Below, in pieces: positions 33,677 through 43,306 of a stretch of 64,000 bases of DNA (position 1 is its first letter; every line of letters begins with the position of its first letter). Position numbers and translations under genes: made by a program. Source of the stretch: an uncultured Clostridia bacterium (GTDB taxonomy: Bacteria; Bacillota; Clostridia; Oscillospirales; Ruminococcaceae); the NCBI GenBank assembly GCA_947628655.1, contig CANRAS010000002.1, positions 1 through 64,000 on the forward strand, written 5' to 3'. The notes below the pieces were generated by a model. That model saw only the letters and a list, made by a program, of their open reading frames with translations. It ran no database searches and was not told where the DNA came from.

Positions 33677-36226
33677 ATGGCTGACAATTTCGGTCTGAAG
33701 ATCGGTGTCGAGGGAGAGAAGGAATTCAAGAAAGCCCTGTCCGATATCAACCAGTCGTTCAAGGTACTCGGCTCGGAAATGAAGCTGGTATCCTCGCAGT
33801 TTGACAAAAACGATAAATCCGTGCAGGCTCTCTCTTCCCGCAATCAGGTGCTGAACAAGGAAATCGAGACACAGAAACAGAAGATCGAGACGTTAAAGGC
33901 GGCTCTCGACAACGCCGCCACCTCCTTTGGAGAGAACGACAAGCGCACACAGAACTGGCAGATTCAGCTGAACAACGCAGAAGCCGCTCTGAACGACATG
34001 GAGCGCGAGCTGGAGGACAACAACAAGGCTCTCCAAGACGCCGAGAACGGTTTTGACGAGGCAGGCGATGAAGCGGGCGAGTTTGCCAAGGAAGTAGACG
34101 ATGCCGGAGATCAGACCGAGGATGCCGGGAGCAAGTTCCAGAAGCTCGGTGAGATCGCAAAGACAGTCGGCAAGGCTATGGCCGCCGCTGTTGCCGCCAT
34201 TGGTGCGGCTGCTGTCGCTGCAGGGAAAGCCCTGTGGAACATGGCGAACGATGTGGCTGAAGCCGGGGACGAGATCGACAAGATGTCGCAGAAAATCGGT
34301 ATCAGCGCGGAGTCCTACCAGGAATGGGACTATGTGTTCCAGAGATGCGGCACGGACGTCAACAACCTGCAGGCAGGCATGAAAACGCTCTCCGGCGTTA
34401 TTGCTGACGCGGGAAACGGCTCGTCCTCTGCTGCGGAAAAACTGGCGGCGGTCGGTCTTTCTATTGATGATCTGAACGGCAAGAGCCAGGATGAGCAGCT
34501 TTCCATTGTAATTTCCGCTCTGCAGGACATGGAGGCTGGCGCGGAAAGGACGTCTGCGGCTACCGACCTTCTTGGGCGCTCCGCTACAGATATGGCGGCA
34601 GTCCTCAATATGACCGCAGAGGAGACGGAAGCCTTAAAGCAGGAGGCACAGGACTACGGCATGGTCATGAGCAACGAAGCCGTGGCAGCCTCCGCCGCTT
34701 TCGAGGACAGTCTCACAAAACTGCAAGGGACGCTGGGCGGATTGAAGAACCGCATGGTCGGAGAACTGCTCCCCGGCATCACGCAGATCATGGACGGTCT
34801 GTCTGACCTTGTTGCCGGAAATGAGCAGGCCGGAGAAGAAATCAAAAACGGCGTCACAAGTGTGATTGAAACTGTCAGTAGTATGATACCGCAGGCGGTT
34901 TCCCTTATCTCCACCATCGCGGCGGCTGTACTTGAAAGCGCACCGTCCATAATATCCGCTCTTGCGGAGGGCATCATCGGAGCGATACCTACGCTCGTGC
35001 CTGTCGTATTGCAGGTCATTACGGAACTGGTCGGCGCACTCGTGACGCTCCTTCCGCAGATCGTGGACGCGGGTATGCAGATTATCGTGTCCCTCATCCA
35101 GGGCATTGCCCAGGCTGTTCCGACACTCATTCCGCAGATGGTGCTTGTGGTGACGCAGATCGTACAGACGCTTATTGAAAATCTGCCGATGGTACTGGAC
35201 GCAGCCCTTCAGCTGATAACGGGACTGGCGCAGGGTATCCTTGACGCTATCCCTGTCCTAATCGAAGCCCTGCCCGCCATCATCACGGCTATCGTTGAGT
35301 TCATCGTGGGAGCTATCCCTCAGATCATCGATGCCGGAATACAGCTTCTGACTTCGCTGATTACGGCTCTGCCGCAGATCATTTCCGCAATCGTGGCTGC
35401 AATACCGCAGATCATTGACGGGATATTGAACGCCATACTCAGCGCTATTCCGCAGATTATCGAAGCGGGAATAAAGCTGCTGGTGGCTCTCATAGAGAAC
35501 CTTCCGACCATCATAACCACAATTGTGAATGCGATACCGCAGATTATAACGAGCATCGTGAACGCACTGATCGGAAACATCGACAAGATTATCATGGCAG
35601 GCGTTCAGCTGTTCGTGGCTCTTATAAAGAACCTACCGCAGATTATTGTGGCGATTGTGAAAGCCGTACCGCAAATCATTACTTCCATTGTGAAGGGCTT
35701 TGCTGGCGGCGTATCGCAGATGGCACAGGTCGGTCTCAATCTTATCAAGGGCATTTGGAACGGCATCGGGGACGCCGCATCCTGGCTATGGAGCAAGGTC
35801 AGCGGTTTCTGCTCGAACCTGCTCAGTAAGATCAAGGGCTTCTTCGGAATATCCTCACCGTCCAAGGAGATGGCGTGGGTCGGCGATATGCTCACGGCGG
35901 GTCTTGCCGGAGGTATTGATGATTCGGCAAAGGTCGCTATCAATGCCGCGCAGGATTTGAACAAGGGCATCATGGATGTAATGGGCGGTCTTGCAGACGA
36001 TATGCAGTCTGCCGTGCCGAGCAATTTCAAACTGGATGCGGATGCTACGGTGCGCTCTGCCGTAAGCGGTGCAACAGGCATGAACGGCGGCAGTTCTTAC
36101 GGCGCGCTCGTTTCAGTCGGTCAGATGATCGTCCGCAGCGAGGACGATATCCGCAGGATTTCACAGGAACTTTATAACCTGATACAGACGGGCTCCCGTG
36201 CACAGGGACGCTTTTCAACGGCTTAA
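33677..36226 (+). CDS. tail tape measure protein
   Basis: 849 residues. The N-terminal third is coiled coil (LNKEIETQKQKIETLKAALD; NNAEAALNDMERELEDNNKA), followed by a Gly/Ala-rich membrane-like segment (AAAVAAIGAAAVAAGKALW) and SAESYQEWDYVFQRCG. From about 400 to 680 it carries repeated hydrophobic units of the type IPQII..I....L...LI, and near the C-terminus GISSPSKEMAWVGDM. It sets tail length and takes part in DNA injection. AAGGAGG precedes the ATG. Confidence 0.95.
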   Translation: MADNFGLKIGVEGEKEFKKALSDINQSFKVLGSEMKLVSSQFDKNDKSVQALSSRNQVLNKEIETQKQKIETLKAALDNAATSFGENDKRTQNWQIQLNNAEAALNDMERELEDNNKALQDAENGFDEAGDEAGEFAKEVDDAGDQTEDAGSKFQKLGEIAKTVGKAMAAAVAAIGAAAVAAGKALWNMANDVAEAGDEIDKMSQKIGISAESYQEWDYVFQRCGTDVNNLQAGMKTLSGVIADAGNGSSSAAEKLAAVGLSIDDLNGKSQDEQLSIVISALQDMEAGAERTSAATDLLGRSATDMAAVLNMTAEETEALKQEAQDYGMVMSNEAVAASAAFEDSLTKLQGTLGGLKNRMVGELLPGITQIMDGLSDLVAGNEQAGEEIKNGVTSVIETVSSMIPQAVSLISTIAAAVLESAPSIISALAEGIIGAIPTLVPVVLQVITELVGALVTLLPQIVDAGMQIIVSLIQGIAQAVPTLIPQMVLVVTQIVQTLIENLPMVLDAALQLITGLAQGILDAIPVLIEALPAIITAIVEFIVGAIPQIIDAGIQLLTSLITALPQIISAIVAAIPQIIDGILNAILSAIPQIIEAGIKLLVALIENLPTIITTIVNAIPQIITSIVNALIGNIDKIIMAGVQLFVALIKNLPQIIVAIVKAVPQIITSIVKGFAGGVSQMAQVGLNLIKGIWNGIGDAASWLWSKVSGFCSNLLSKIKGFFGISSPSKEMAWVGDMLTAGLAGGIDDSAKVAINAAQDLNKGIMDVMGGLADDMQSAVPSNFKLDADATVRSAVSGATGMNGGSSYGALVSVGQMIVRSEDDIRRISQELYNLIQTGSRAQGRFSTA

Positions 36227-36239
36227 GGAGGTGTGCTGA

Positions 36240-37019
36240 ATGGGCTTTACATACAACGATACGGCGTCTGCCGATATGTGTCTGAAAGCACGGCTCACCT
36301 CCTGGCAGGTGTGCGGAGGGCTGCGCAACTATACGGCATCCATTCCGGGCAAGAGCGGCGTGGCAGACTTCGGAGCGGATTTTGACTACAGAGAAATTAA
36401 TGTCTCCTGCAGCATTGCTCCGAAGAGGAACTTTGCATCTCTTGTTTCGGTACTGGACGATATTTCACTCTGGCTCGATCCCACGGACGGGCTGAAACAG
36501 CTTGTGTTCGATGATGTGCCGGACAGGTACTTCATGGCACGGCTTTACGAAAAGGTGGACTGCGAAAGGCTGCTCGTCCGCTCGGCGGGCAGCTTCGATT
36601 TGAAGTTTTTCTGTCCCGATCCCTTTGCCTACGCTGTGGAGGATGAGGAGTTTTCCATTACTTCCACCGGAACGCATACGGTCAGAAGGACGAAAGGCAA
36701 TGTGGCGTCCAATCCTGTGTACCGCATCAAGGGCGTGATCTCCTCCGGTGTAAGTAACTACATCACCATTACCACGAACGGCTCACAGCTTAAAGTGGTG
36801 AACGCTGCTCTTGCGGCAGCGGAAACGTTGGTGGTCGATACGGATATGATGACCGCCTGGGTGGAGGACGCAAACGGGAATGTCCTGCGGAACGGACTGC
36901 CGTATCTTTCGGAACTGAACTTCCCAACGCTTTCTGTCGGGAACAATACAATCGCTGTGGCGGCGAACAACGCCACATTTACAAGGCTTGAAATCGAAGC
37001 CAAGAGCAGATGGAGGTGA
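36240..37019 (+). CDS. distal tail protein (Dit)
   Basis: 259 residues. DYREINVSCSIAPKRNFASL, LDDISLWLDPTDGLKQLVFD, YFMARLYEKVDCERLL and FDLKFFCPDPFAYAVEDEEF are characteristic of the Dit N-terminal ring domain; the C-terminal galectin-like part contains GNVASNPVYRIKG and LSVGNNTIAV. It forms the hexameric hub at the tail tip between tape measure and tail endopeptidase. AAGGAGG precedes ATG 36240. Confidence 0.92.
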   Translation: MGFTYNDTASADMCLKARLTSWQVCGGLRNYTASIPGKSGVADFGADFDYREINVSCSIAPKRNFASLVSVLDDISLWLDPTDGLKQLVFDDVPDRYFMARLYEKVDCERLLVRSAGSFDLKFFCPDPFAYAVEDEEFSITSTGTHTVRRTKGNVASNPVYRIKGVISSGVSNYITITTNGSQLKVVNAALAAAETLVVDTDMMTAWVEDANGNVLRNGLPYLSELNFPTLSVGNNTIAVAANNATFTRLEIEAKSRWR

Positions 37020-37025
37020 CGGCGG

Positions 37026-39551
37026 ATGTCCTTAAAAACGATACTGAATAAACAGACGGACTTCACGGGTGAGTTCCCGGCGGAGTACGCAAAGGGCGGT
37101 CTGTGGCGTTTCAACGAGGATGCTCCCGATGCCGACACCTGCCTTACTGATTCCTCCGGGAACGGCAGGAAGGCGTATATCAACAAATGGAGTGGAACGA
37201 CCGCGTCTCTGATTGACGGTGTGTTCGACTCCTATTTTCGCATGAACATCAACAATCCATCCTCGGAGCAGACCTATCTGAAGGTCACGAATGACGGCAC
37301 GATATTCTCCGATCTTGGGGAACGGATCATCGTGGGCGGCTGGATGCGACCGACCACCTATTCCGTGGGAAACACATACACGCCGATTCTCTCTACCCGA
37401 GGTGGTACGGGACAGCCGATTTTTTATCTGTCCCTCATCCGCGGAAAGCCGAGATTGATGCTCTACAATTCCTCCGGCTCCCTGATATTGGATACCTCGG
37501 TCACGCCGTCCTTCAATCTTGAAAATGCCAAGTGGTACTTCATCGCGGCGGTGATCGAGCCGGACAATAAAAAAGCCTGGTACGTGGTCGGCGATAAGGA
37601 CAGCGGTACGGTGTGGAAATCCTCCGCACTGACCTTCACGGGTGAACTGAACCGCTCCTGCACGGCAGACCTAATCTGGGGAATGCTGAACAGTTCCTAC
37701 TGGTACGCAGGCGGCTTTGACGACTGGTTTCTGGACTGCGATTCGGAACTTACCGCCGATGATCTTATGGATTATTTCCGCTCCGCTGTCATGGCGAACG
37801 CCGGAGATACCACGGGAACTGTTGACGGCATCACCGAGCCTGGAACGGTCACGCTCCGCGAATCGAGCGGCGTTTATCCCACAGAAGGTATCCTTACCAC
37901 GGCGGCTGCAGAGTGCAACCTGTCCGGCACGGGTCGTGTGTCTGTGACGAGCGAGTATGTCTCAGGCACGACCGCTGTTTCCCTGGTGGAGACTTCCACA
38001 AGTGATGATCTTATCACATGGAGCGATTGGGTGGTGGTCCCTTCGGACGGCAAGCTGCAATCTCCCAACAGGGAATATATCCGTTTTCGTGTGACGCTTA
38101 CCACGACCGAAACGAGCCTGACGCCGAAGGTCGTGGATATACGGCTTTACGATATCCCTCGCTCTCCCTATGAGAAGATCGGCTATGCCCGTCCCGTTGT
38201 CCTTGACAGCAACGGTGCATGGGAGGCGGTGCTTGAAAATGCCTACGACATCATCGTAACGGGCGAGATCAACGGCGAGGATACGCTTTCATTCAAGATT
38301 CCTTACCGGGACAGCAAGCGGTCATATATCGACAGCGAAAAAAAGATACAGATCGTGGACGATATCTACAAGGTTCGCACGGTCACGGACAGCAAGGACA
38401 CGGATGGCAGTTCCGTCACGGAGGTGTATGCCGAGGCGGAGTTCTACGATCTTACTTTCTCTGTCAGAAAAGAGGATCGAACCTTTGAAGCGGAGTACCC
38501 GGAAACCGCTATGGCTTACGCTCTTTCCGGCACTGAATGGGCGGTCGGCACGGTCAATGTGCGCACCAAGAGGACGTGGACGAGCAGCGAGAAAAACGCT
38601 CTGTCCATCCTCCGAAATGTGGCTGACCTGCACGGCGGCGATCTGGTCTTTGACTGCGCCAACAGGCTTGTGCATCTGCTGACAGTGAACGGCAAGGACA
38701 GCGGTGCGCTGTTCGCCTACAGAAAGAACATGAAGTCCATACAGAGGGTGGTCGATACCCGCAGTCTTGTGACACGGCTCTATGCTGTGGGCGCGGACGG
38801 GCTGACATTCGCCGACATCAACGGCGGCAAGCCCTATGTGGAGGACTTTTCCTATACGAACGAGATACGCATTTCCACGTTGGACTGCTCGTCCTTCACA
38901 AATCCATATCAGATGAAGGAGTATGCCGAGATGCGCCTTGCACAGTACGCCAAGCCGACTATTTCCTATGTGCTGAACGCTATGGATTTGTCGGTGCTGA
39001 CGGGCTACGAGCATGAAGCATGGGAACTTGGGGACTATGTGCGTGTAGAGGACAAGGAACTGGGTATTTCGGTCACAACGAGAATCGTTCGCCGGGAATA
39101 CAACCTGCAGGAGCCTTGGAACACGGTGCTTGAACTATCCACCACGCTGAAGAACCTCGGCAGTTCCGCAAGTCAATGGGACAACGCTGCCGATACGCTG
39201 GAAGGCACAAGCATGGTATCCAACGATGATATCCGTGAAATGGTACCGTTCAACCTGCTGCGAAACTCCCGTGCTGACGATGGGCTTGCTTACTGGACGA
39301 GTTCCGGCTTTGTGGCCGATGGTGAAAACGGCGCGTCCGGCACGGCGTCCTTCAAAGCGGAGGGTACATCGGGTATGACAAAGAGTCTCTCGCAGACCGT
39401 GTATCCCGCCAACCGCGACAGCTATACCATCTCGGCACAGATCGGCTCGGAGGATTTGGAGAAGATGTCTGATTCCTCCCAGGTCGGCATTGAGGTCATT
39501 ATCGAATACGAGGACGGCACGACAGAGAGCCGATTCATCGATCTGTACTGA
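37026..39551 (+). CDS. tail tip protein: LamG-like domain plus prophage endopeptidase tail domain
   Basis: 841 residues. The N-terminal ~230 residues resemble a concanavalin/LamG jelly roll (GGLWRFNEDAPDADTCLTDS; RIIVGGWMRPTTYSVGN; YWYAGGFDDWFLD). From about 375 the Prophage_tail endopeptidase-like (Tal) domain begins: DIIVTGEINGEDTLSFKIPY, KIQIVDDIYKVRTVTDSKD, SILRNVADLHGGDLVFDC, YRKNMKSIQRVVDTRSLVTR, EAWELGDYVRVEDKELG. A carbohydrate-binding-like C-terminal domain may follow. It forms the tail tip with Dit and likely binds or degrades cell wall. Having the LamG domain before the Tal domain is unusual. Confidence 0.85.
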   Translation: MSLKTILNKQTDFTGEFPAEYAKGGLWRFNEDAPDADTCLTDSSGNGRKAYINKWSGTTASLIDGVFDSYFRMNINNPSSEQTYLKVTNDGTIFSDLGERIIVGGWMRPTTYSVGNTYTPILSTRGGTGQPIFYLSLIRGKPRLMLYNSSGSLILDTSVTPSFNLENAKWYFIAAVIEPDNKKAWYVVGDKDSGTVWKSSALTFTGELNRSCTADLIWGMLNSSYWYAGGFDDWFLDCDSELTADDLMDYFRSAVMANAGDTTGTVDGITEPGTVTLRESSGVYPTEGILTTAAAECNLSGTGRVSVTSEYVSGTTAVSLVETSTSDDLITWSDWVVVPSDGKLQSPNREYIRFRVTLTTTETSLTPKVVDIRLYDIPRSPYEKIGYARPVVLDSNGAWEAVLENAYDIIVTGEINGEDTLSFKIPYRDSKRSYIDSEKKIQIVDDIYKVRTVTDSKDTDGSSVTEVYAEAEFYDLTFSVRKEDRTFEAEYPETAMAYALSGTEWAVGTVNVRTKRTWTSSEKNALSILRNVADLHGGDLVFDCANRLVHLLTVNGKDSGALFAYRKNMKSIQRVVDTRSLVTRLYAVGADGLTFADINGGKPYVEDFSYTNEIRISTLDCSSFTNPYQMKEYAEMRLAQYAKPTISYVLNAMDLSVLTGYEHEAWELGDYVRVEDKELGISVTTRIVRREYNLQEPWNTVLELSTTLKNLGSSASQWDNAADTLEGTSMVSNDDIREMVPFNLLRNSRADDGLAYWTSSGFVADGENGASGTASFKAEGTSGMTKSLSQTVYPANRDSYTISAQIGSEDLEKMSDSSQVGIEVIIEYEDGTTESRFIDLY

Positions 39552-39563
39552 CGGAGGTGGGCT

Positions 39564-39761
39564 ATGGTTTATTTTTCAAAAACGCAGGCGAAAGTATCGC
39601 CGGAGCATTACGGGGACAGGATCAAGTCCATCACCGTCCGTATCTGCGTCACGAACTGCACGGGAAAACTGTATGTGACGGACATACTCCTCCAGGCGGG
39701 AGCGGTCGCTACGGGATGGGTAGGACATCCCTGCGAAATTAAGTGGACGCTCGATGGGTAA
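39564..39761 (+). CDS. 65-residue tail-associated protein
   Basis: Starts at ATG 39564 after CGGAGG. Its segment CTGKLYVTDILLQAGAVATG resembles CSGTIYFTDLQLQEGPALTG in the next gene, so the two share a short structural motif, a strand-turn-strand ending in T-G-W/Y. It overlaps the next gene by eight bases. It may be a tail tip accessory; no catalytic feature seen. Confidence 0.7.
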   Translation: MVYFSKTQAKVSPEHYGDRIKSITVRICVTNCTGKLYVTDILLQAGAVATGWVGHPCEIKWTLDG

Positions 39762-40323
39762 CGTCAGATTCATCCGCCTTGCGGAGGTCGTGAACAAGAA
39801 GCAGGATAAGCGAGTCGTGAGCGTTACGGTCATTCCTACCATCACCGATTGCTCCGGCACGATTTATTTTACCGACCTTCAGCTGCAGGAAGGTCCCGCT
39901 CTGACGGGCTATGCTCCGCACACCGAGATCTGTCTGAAGGAGTCGGAGAACGCTCCCGTGTGGTTCAACGGCATCGTCCGCTCGGAAGAAACGGTGATCC
40001 TTTTGAACCTCGGCGGCACATCGGCGGGGCTTGATATCCACCTCTATCCGAAACAGTACATGGATGGCGGCTCTGTCACGCTGGCACAGGGAGTCGGAGG
40101 TCAGAAAGCGACCTTCCCGAATGCCATGAACGCCGGAGACGATGTGGCTCTTTTGGCTTCTACGAGGGAATGCACGAGGAACGGAGCGAAGGAAACGAAG
40201 GACGGATTTTATCAGTACAGCGCGGCATGGGATTCCAAGCATATCGTGTCTCTTCCGCAGGGAAAATCTGCGCAGCTTTTATATTCGATGCAGGAAATGG
40301 ACGATGGAGGTGAATTGCTCTGA
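39754..40323 (+). CDS. tail tip accessory protein
   Basis: 189 residues. The N-terminal ~60 residues repeat the motif of the previous small protein; the remainder (GTSAGLDIHLYPKQYMDGGS; PNAMNAGDDVALLASTRECT; HIVSLPQGKSAQLLYSMQ) looks beta-rich. It precedes and overlaps by one base the GH18-domain protein. A structural role at the tail tip is inferred from position. Confidence 0.7.
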   Translation: MGNVRFIRLAEVVNKKQDKRVVSVTVIPTITDCSGTIYFTDLQLQEGPALTGYAPHTEICLKESENAPVWFNGIVRSEETVILLNLGGTSAGLDIHLYPKQYMDGGSVTLAQGVGGQKATFPNAMNAGDDVALLASTRECTRNGAKETKDGFYQYSAAWDSKHIVSLPQGKSAQLLYSMQEMDDGGELL

Positions 40324-42794
40324 TGGATGTACTTAAAGGAAAGAAAATCATGGTATGGACATTCATGGGCAATGCCAGGATGTATACGGCTCTTCGGAAC
40401 TACGGTGACCGCATCAGCCAGATCGGGCTGTTCTCATTTAAGGTCAGGGCAACCGGCGAGATTTACGAAACGGGCGTGGCCATATCGGATATGCTCACCT
40501 ACATCAATATGTACCCGCACATCAAGTGGCTCTTGACCGTTGCGAATGACGGCACGAACAGCATCTTCCGAGCCTTAAGGGACAATACGAATGGTGCGCA
40601 GGATATGTTCCTTTCGGAACTTGTCCGCATCATGCAGAAATATCCGTGGTGTGACGGCATCGACATCGACCTTGAGAAAGGCGATGGCTATTCCACGCAC
40701 GAGACGTCCACAGCAATGTTCCGCAATATCTACAACACGGTCAAAGGCTATGACTCATCCAAGCTGATGAACATCTGTCTGCCTGGTATGACAAGCGTCA
40801 ACGGCTCAGTCGGCGGTGAGAACTGGTGCGTGTATGCCGACCTCAACAATTACTGCGATACCGCATCCATCATGAGCTATGGCATGGCATGGGCAGGCTC
40901 CGCGCCGGGACCGGTATCCCCGCGCTCCTGGCTTGAGGGAATCTACGACTATGCATCCCAGGTCATGGATACGGAGAAGGTGTTTCTCGGAATGCCCGCC
41001 TACGGCTGGAACTGGCAGATATACGACAAGCCCGCAAATATCGGCAAGACCTATCGCGGCACTTCGCAGACCTACTATGCTGCGCAGAACTGGCTCAAGG
41101 GCGTGTATAACTTCACGGACGATGAGCCGCCGCAGCCGTTTATCCCATTCGTGGGATATTGGGATGATAACAATAAAGTGCCGTGGGCGCTCCCTCATGT
41201 GTACGACTACATGGAAGGGCGGGATGCCGACAGCTATTCCTATCCGCAGATGAGCGGGACATATAACGGCAGGCACTATCTGACGGCGTATAGCAAGCAG
41301 CAGAAAACCGAATTTGAGAACATCATCGTTGACCATGACGGCGGCAATTACGCCAGCGCATCCGGCATTGTGTCTATTGAGAACGGCATCGCCACGCTTG
41401 GTGACGAAGGCACGGTCACATATCAGTTTACCGTCAGCACAGCGGGAACTTATGATGTGGCGGTGCGGCTATGCTATCCCTTCTGGGACAAGAACGGCAT
41501 CTATGTGTCGCTGGACGGAGCGACCACGCACTATACGGAAAGCCGCCTGTGGTGGCCGTATTGGAGAAGCACCTTCTGGACTTCGCTTGCAAGCGGCGTG
41601 AGCCTTTCGGCGGGAACGCATACGATAAAGATTTCTGTCGATGTGAAAGGCGTCCAGTTTTACGGCTTCCGCGTCTGTTCGTCCTTTTCAGAAGAGCCGT
41701 CTGCCGGTGATGCGACCTATACCTTCTCCCCACGGCAGTTCAAGGACGTGGATGGCAACATGGTCGGGCCCGACCGTGGTTTCAGGCTGACTTTGGAAAT
41801 GCTCCGCAGAAAGCCCGACTCTGCACTCGTGTGGTACGAGGACTTCCGGGACTACGGAGTATTGGAAACGAACTACTGGACGGTGCTGTCAGGCTCCTTT
41901 GAGGTGTGGCGGTCGGAGGAATACTCAATGGAGCGAGTTTACTCCCAGCTTGACGGCAGTGGTCAGCTTGCGTGGCGATATGACGGTTTTTCAGATATTC
42001 ATCTCCGTGCAAGGCTGGCGTTCCCGGTAAATGGCAGCGGACGGGCTGGCGTTTTCTGTGGGAATCTTTTCTGCTGTCTGAACTACGATAACCAGGCGGT
42101 GGAGCTATGGGACGACTCCACGCTTCTCGGCAGCTACAGCCAGGAGATCACGAGAACGCCGAACGCGGACCTTCGGACTGATCCGAATATGTACACGGTG
42201 GAGATGCGTATCCGTGGGAACAGAGTGCGCGTCTATTCCGGCTCTTCCTATACGCTGCGTTTCACGGCAACGGTCAGCGGTTTCTCCGGCGGCTATGCGG
42301 GGTACCGCTCCGACAACCGCACGGTCTGCGAACTGATGCGTTTGGGAGACGCCTGGACATACGAGCCGTATGAGCGGTTCGATGTGGTCATGCCGGACGG
42401 GACGCAGAAATCCTTCGGTCGTATCAGCAGGAGCAACTGCACATGGGACAGCGAGTTCCAGGTGTTCACGCTGACCGCAGACGTGGAGGAATCATCCACG
42501 AGGAGCGAGGACATTTCGATGGATTATGACTTTTTCCATTCGGACGATATGCTCTCGCTTTCTTGCGGCAACGACTATCAGGCAACGGTCATACCCGTGG
42601 ATATCAACATCTGGGTATCGCGGCTGTTCCTCGGAGACGCGGACGGATTCTCCATCCTCTATTACCAGGACGTGGACTCCCTCGTCTATTGGGCGAACGA
42701 GGCCGCTTATCGGTGGAAGCTCCGAGGAATGTGTATGTGGTCCCTTGGGCAGGAGGATTTGCGGCTATGGGAATGGCTGCCGAAACAGGTCTGA
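40323..42794 (+). CDS. tail protein with glycoside hydrolase 18 domain
   Basis: 823 residues. The N-terminal ~330 residues form a GH18 barrel with the catalytic signature CDGIDIDLEKGD: Asp111, Asp114, Asp116 and Glu118 fit DxxDxDxE. Further GH18-like segments are NICLPGMTSVNGSVG, TASIMSYGMAWAG and VFLGMPAYGWNW. Then come beta-sandwich modules (STAGTYDVAVRLCYPFWD; SLSAGTHTIKISVDVKGVQF; RLAFPVNGSGRAGVFCG) that probably bind carbohydrate. The position in the tail tip cluster suggests virion-borne degradation of host glycan during entry. Confidence 0.85.
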   Translation: MDVLKGKKIMVWTFMGNARMYTALRNYGDRISQIGLFSFKVRATGEIYETGVAISDMLTYINMYPHIKWLLTVANDGTNSIFRALRDNTNGAQDMFLSELVRIMQKYPWCDGIDIDLEKGDGYSTHETSTAMFRNIYNTVKGYDSSKLMNICLPGMTSVNGSVGGENWCVYADLNNYCDTASIMSYGMAWAGSAPGPVSPRSWLEGIYDYASQVMDTEKVFLGMPAYGWNWQIYDKPANIGKTYRGTSQTYYAAQNWLKGVYNFTDDEPPQPFIPFVGYWDDNNKVPWALPHVYDYMEGRDADSYSYPQMSGTYNGRHYLTAYSKQQKTEFENIIVDHDGGNYASASGIVSIENGIATLGDEGTVTYQFTVSTAGTYDVAVRLCYPFWDKNGIYVSLDGATTHYTESRLWWPYWRSTFWTSLASGVSLSAGTHTIKISVDVKGVQFYGFRVCSSFSEEPSAGDATYTFSPRQFKDVDGNMVGPDRGFRLTLEMLRRKPDSALVWYEDFRDYGVLETNYWTVLSGSFEVWRSEEYSMERVYSQLDGSGQLAWRYDGFSDIHLRARLAFPVNGSGRAGVFCGNLFCCLNYDNQAVELWDDSTLLGSYSQEITRTPNADLRTDPNMYTVEMRIRGNRVRVYSGSSYTLRFTATVSGFSGGYAGYRSDNRTVCELMRLGDAWTYEPYERFDVVMPDGTQKSFGRISRSNCTWDSEFQVFTLTADVEESSTRSEDISMDYDFFHSDDMLSLSCGNDYQATVIPVDINIWVSRLFLGDADGFSILYYQDVDSLVYWANEAAYRWKLRGMCMWSLGQEDLRLWEWLPKQV

Positions 42795-42832
42795 CAATAT
42801 AACACAATACGACACACTATCTTTCGGGAATC

Positions 42833-42861
42833 AGCGATTGCTTACGGGCAGTCGCTTTTTT
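42833..42861 (+). terminator. intrinsic terminator after the tail genes
   Basis: AGCGATTG (42833-42840) pairs with CAGTCGCT (42849-42856) with one G-U pair, followed by a T run. It separates tail from lysis genes and ends 31 bases before the holin start. Confidence 0.8.
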
Positions 42862-42891
42862 CATACCAAAACGCAAAGGAGGACATATCTC

Positions 42892-43305
42892 ATGAAAGAA
42901 TTCTGGAACACCATTCAGGTAATCTTCGCGGCAATCGGAGGGTGGCTCGGTTACTTCCTCGGAGGCTGTGACGGTCTGCTCATCGCTCTTGTGGCGTTCG
43001 TGGCAATCGACTACATCACGGGCGTCATGTGCGCCATCGCCGACAAGAAGCTCTCCAGCGAGGTGGGATTCAAGGGTATCTGCCGCAAGGTACTAATTTT
43101 CCTGCTCGTGGGGATCGCCAACATCCTCGATGTGCAGGTCATCGGCACGGGCAGCGTCCTGCGCACAGCGGTCATTTTCTTTTACATCTCCAACGAGGGC
43201 GTGAGCCTTACGGAGAATGCCGCACATCTTGGACTGCCTATCCCGGAAAAGCTGAAAGCGGTGCTGGAGCAGCTCCATGACAGATCGGGAAAGGAGGACG
43301 AGTGA
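42892..43305 (+). CDS. phage holin (Bacteriophage_holin_4 / Cph1 family)
   Basis: 137 residues from ATG 42892 (AAAGGAGG upstream). Hydrophobic segments: IQVIFAAIGGWLGYFLGG, LLIALVAFVAIDYITGVM, VLIFLLVGIANILDVQVI and TAVIFFYISNEGVSLTENA, with the DYITGV and ISNEG words typical of this holin family. It forms the membrane lesion that releases the lysin encoded next. Its stop lies just before the lysin start. Confidence 0.93.
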   Translation: MKEFWNTIQVIFAAIGGWLGYFLGGCDGLLIALVAFVAIDYITGVMCAIADKKLSSEVGFKGICRKVLIFLLVGIANILDVQVIGTGSVLRTAVIFFYISNEGVSLTENAAHLGLPIPEKLKAVLEQLHDRSGKEDE

Positions 43306-43306
43306 C

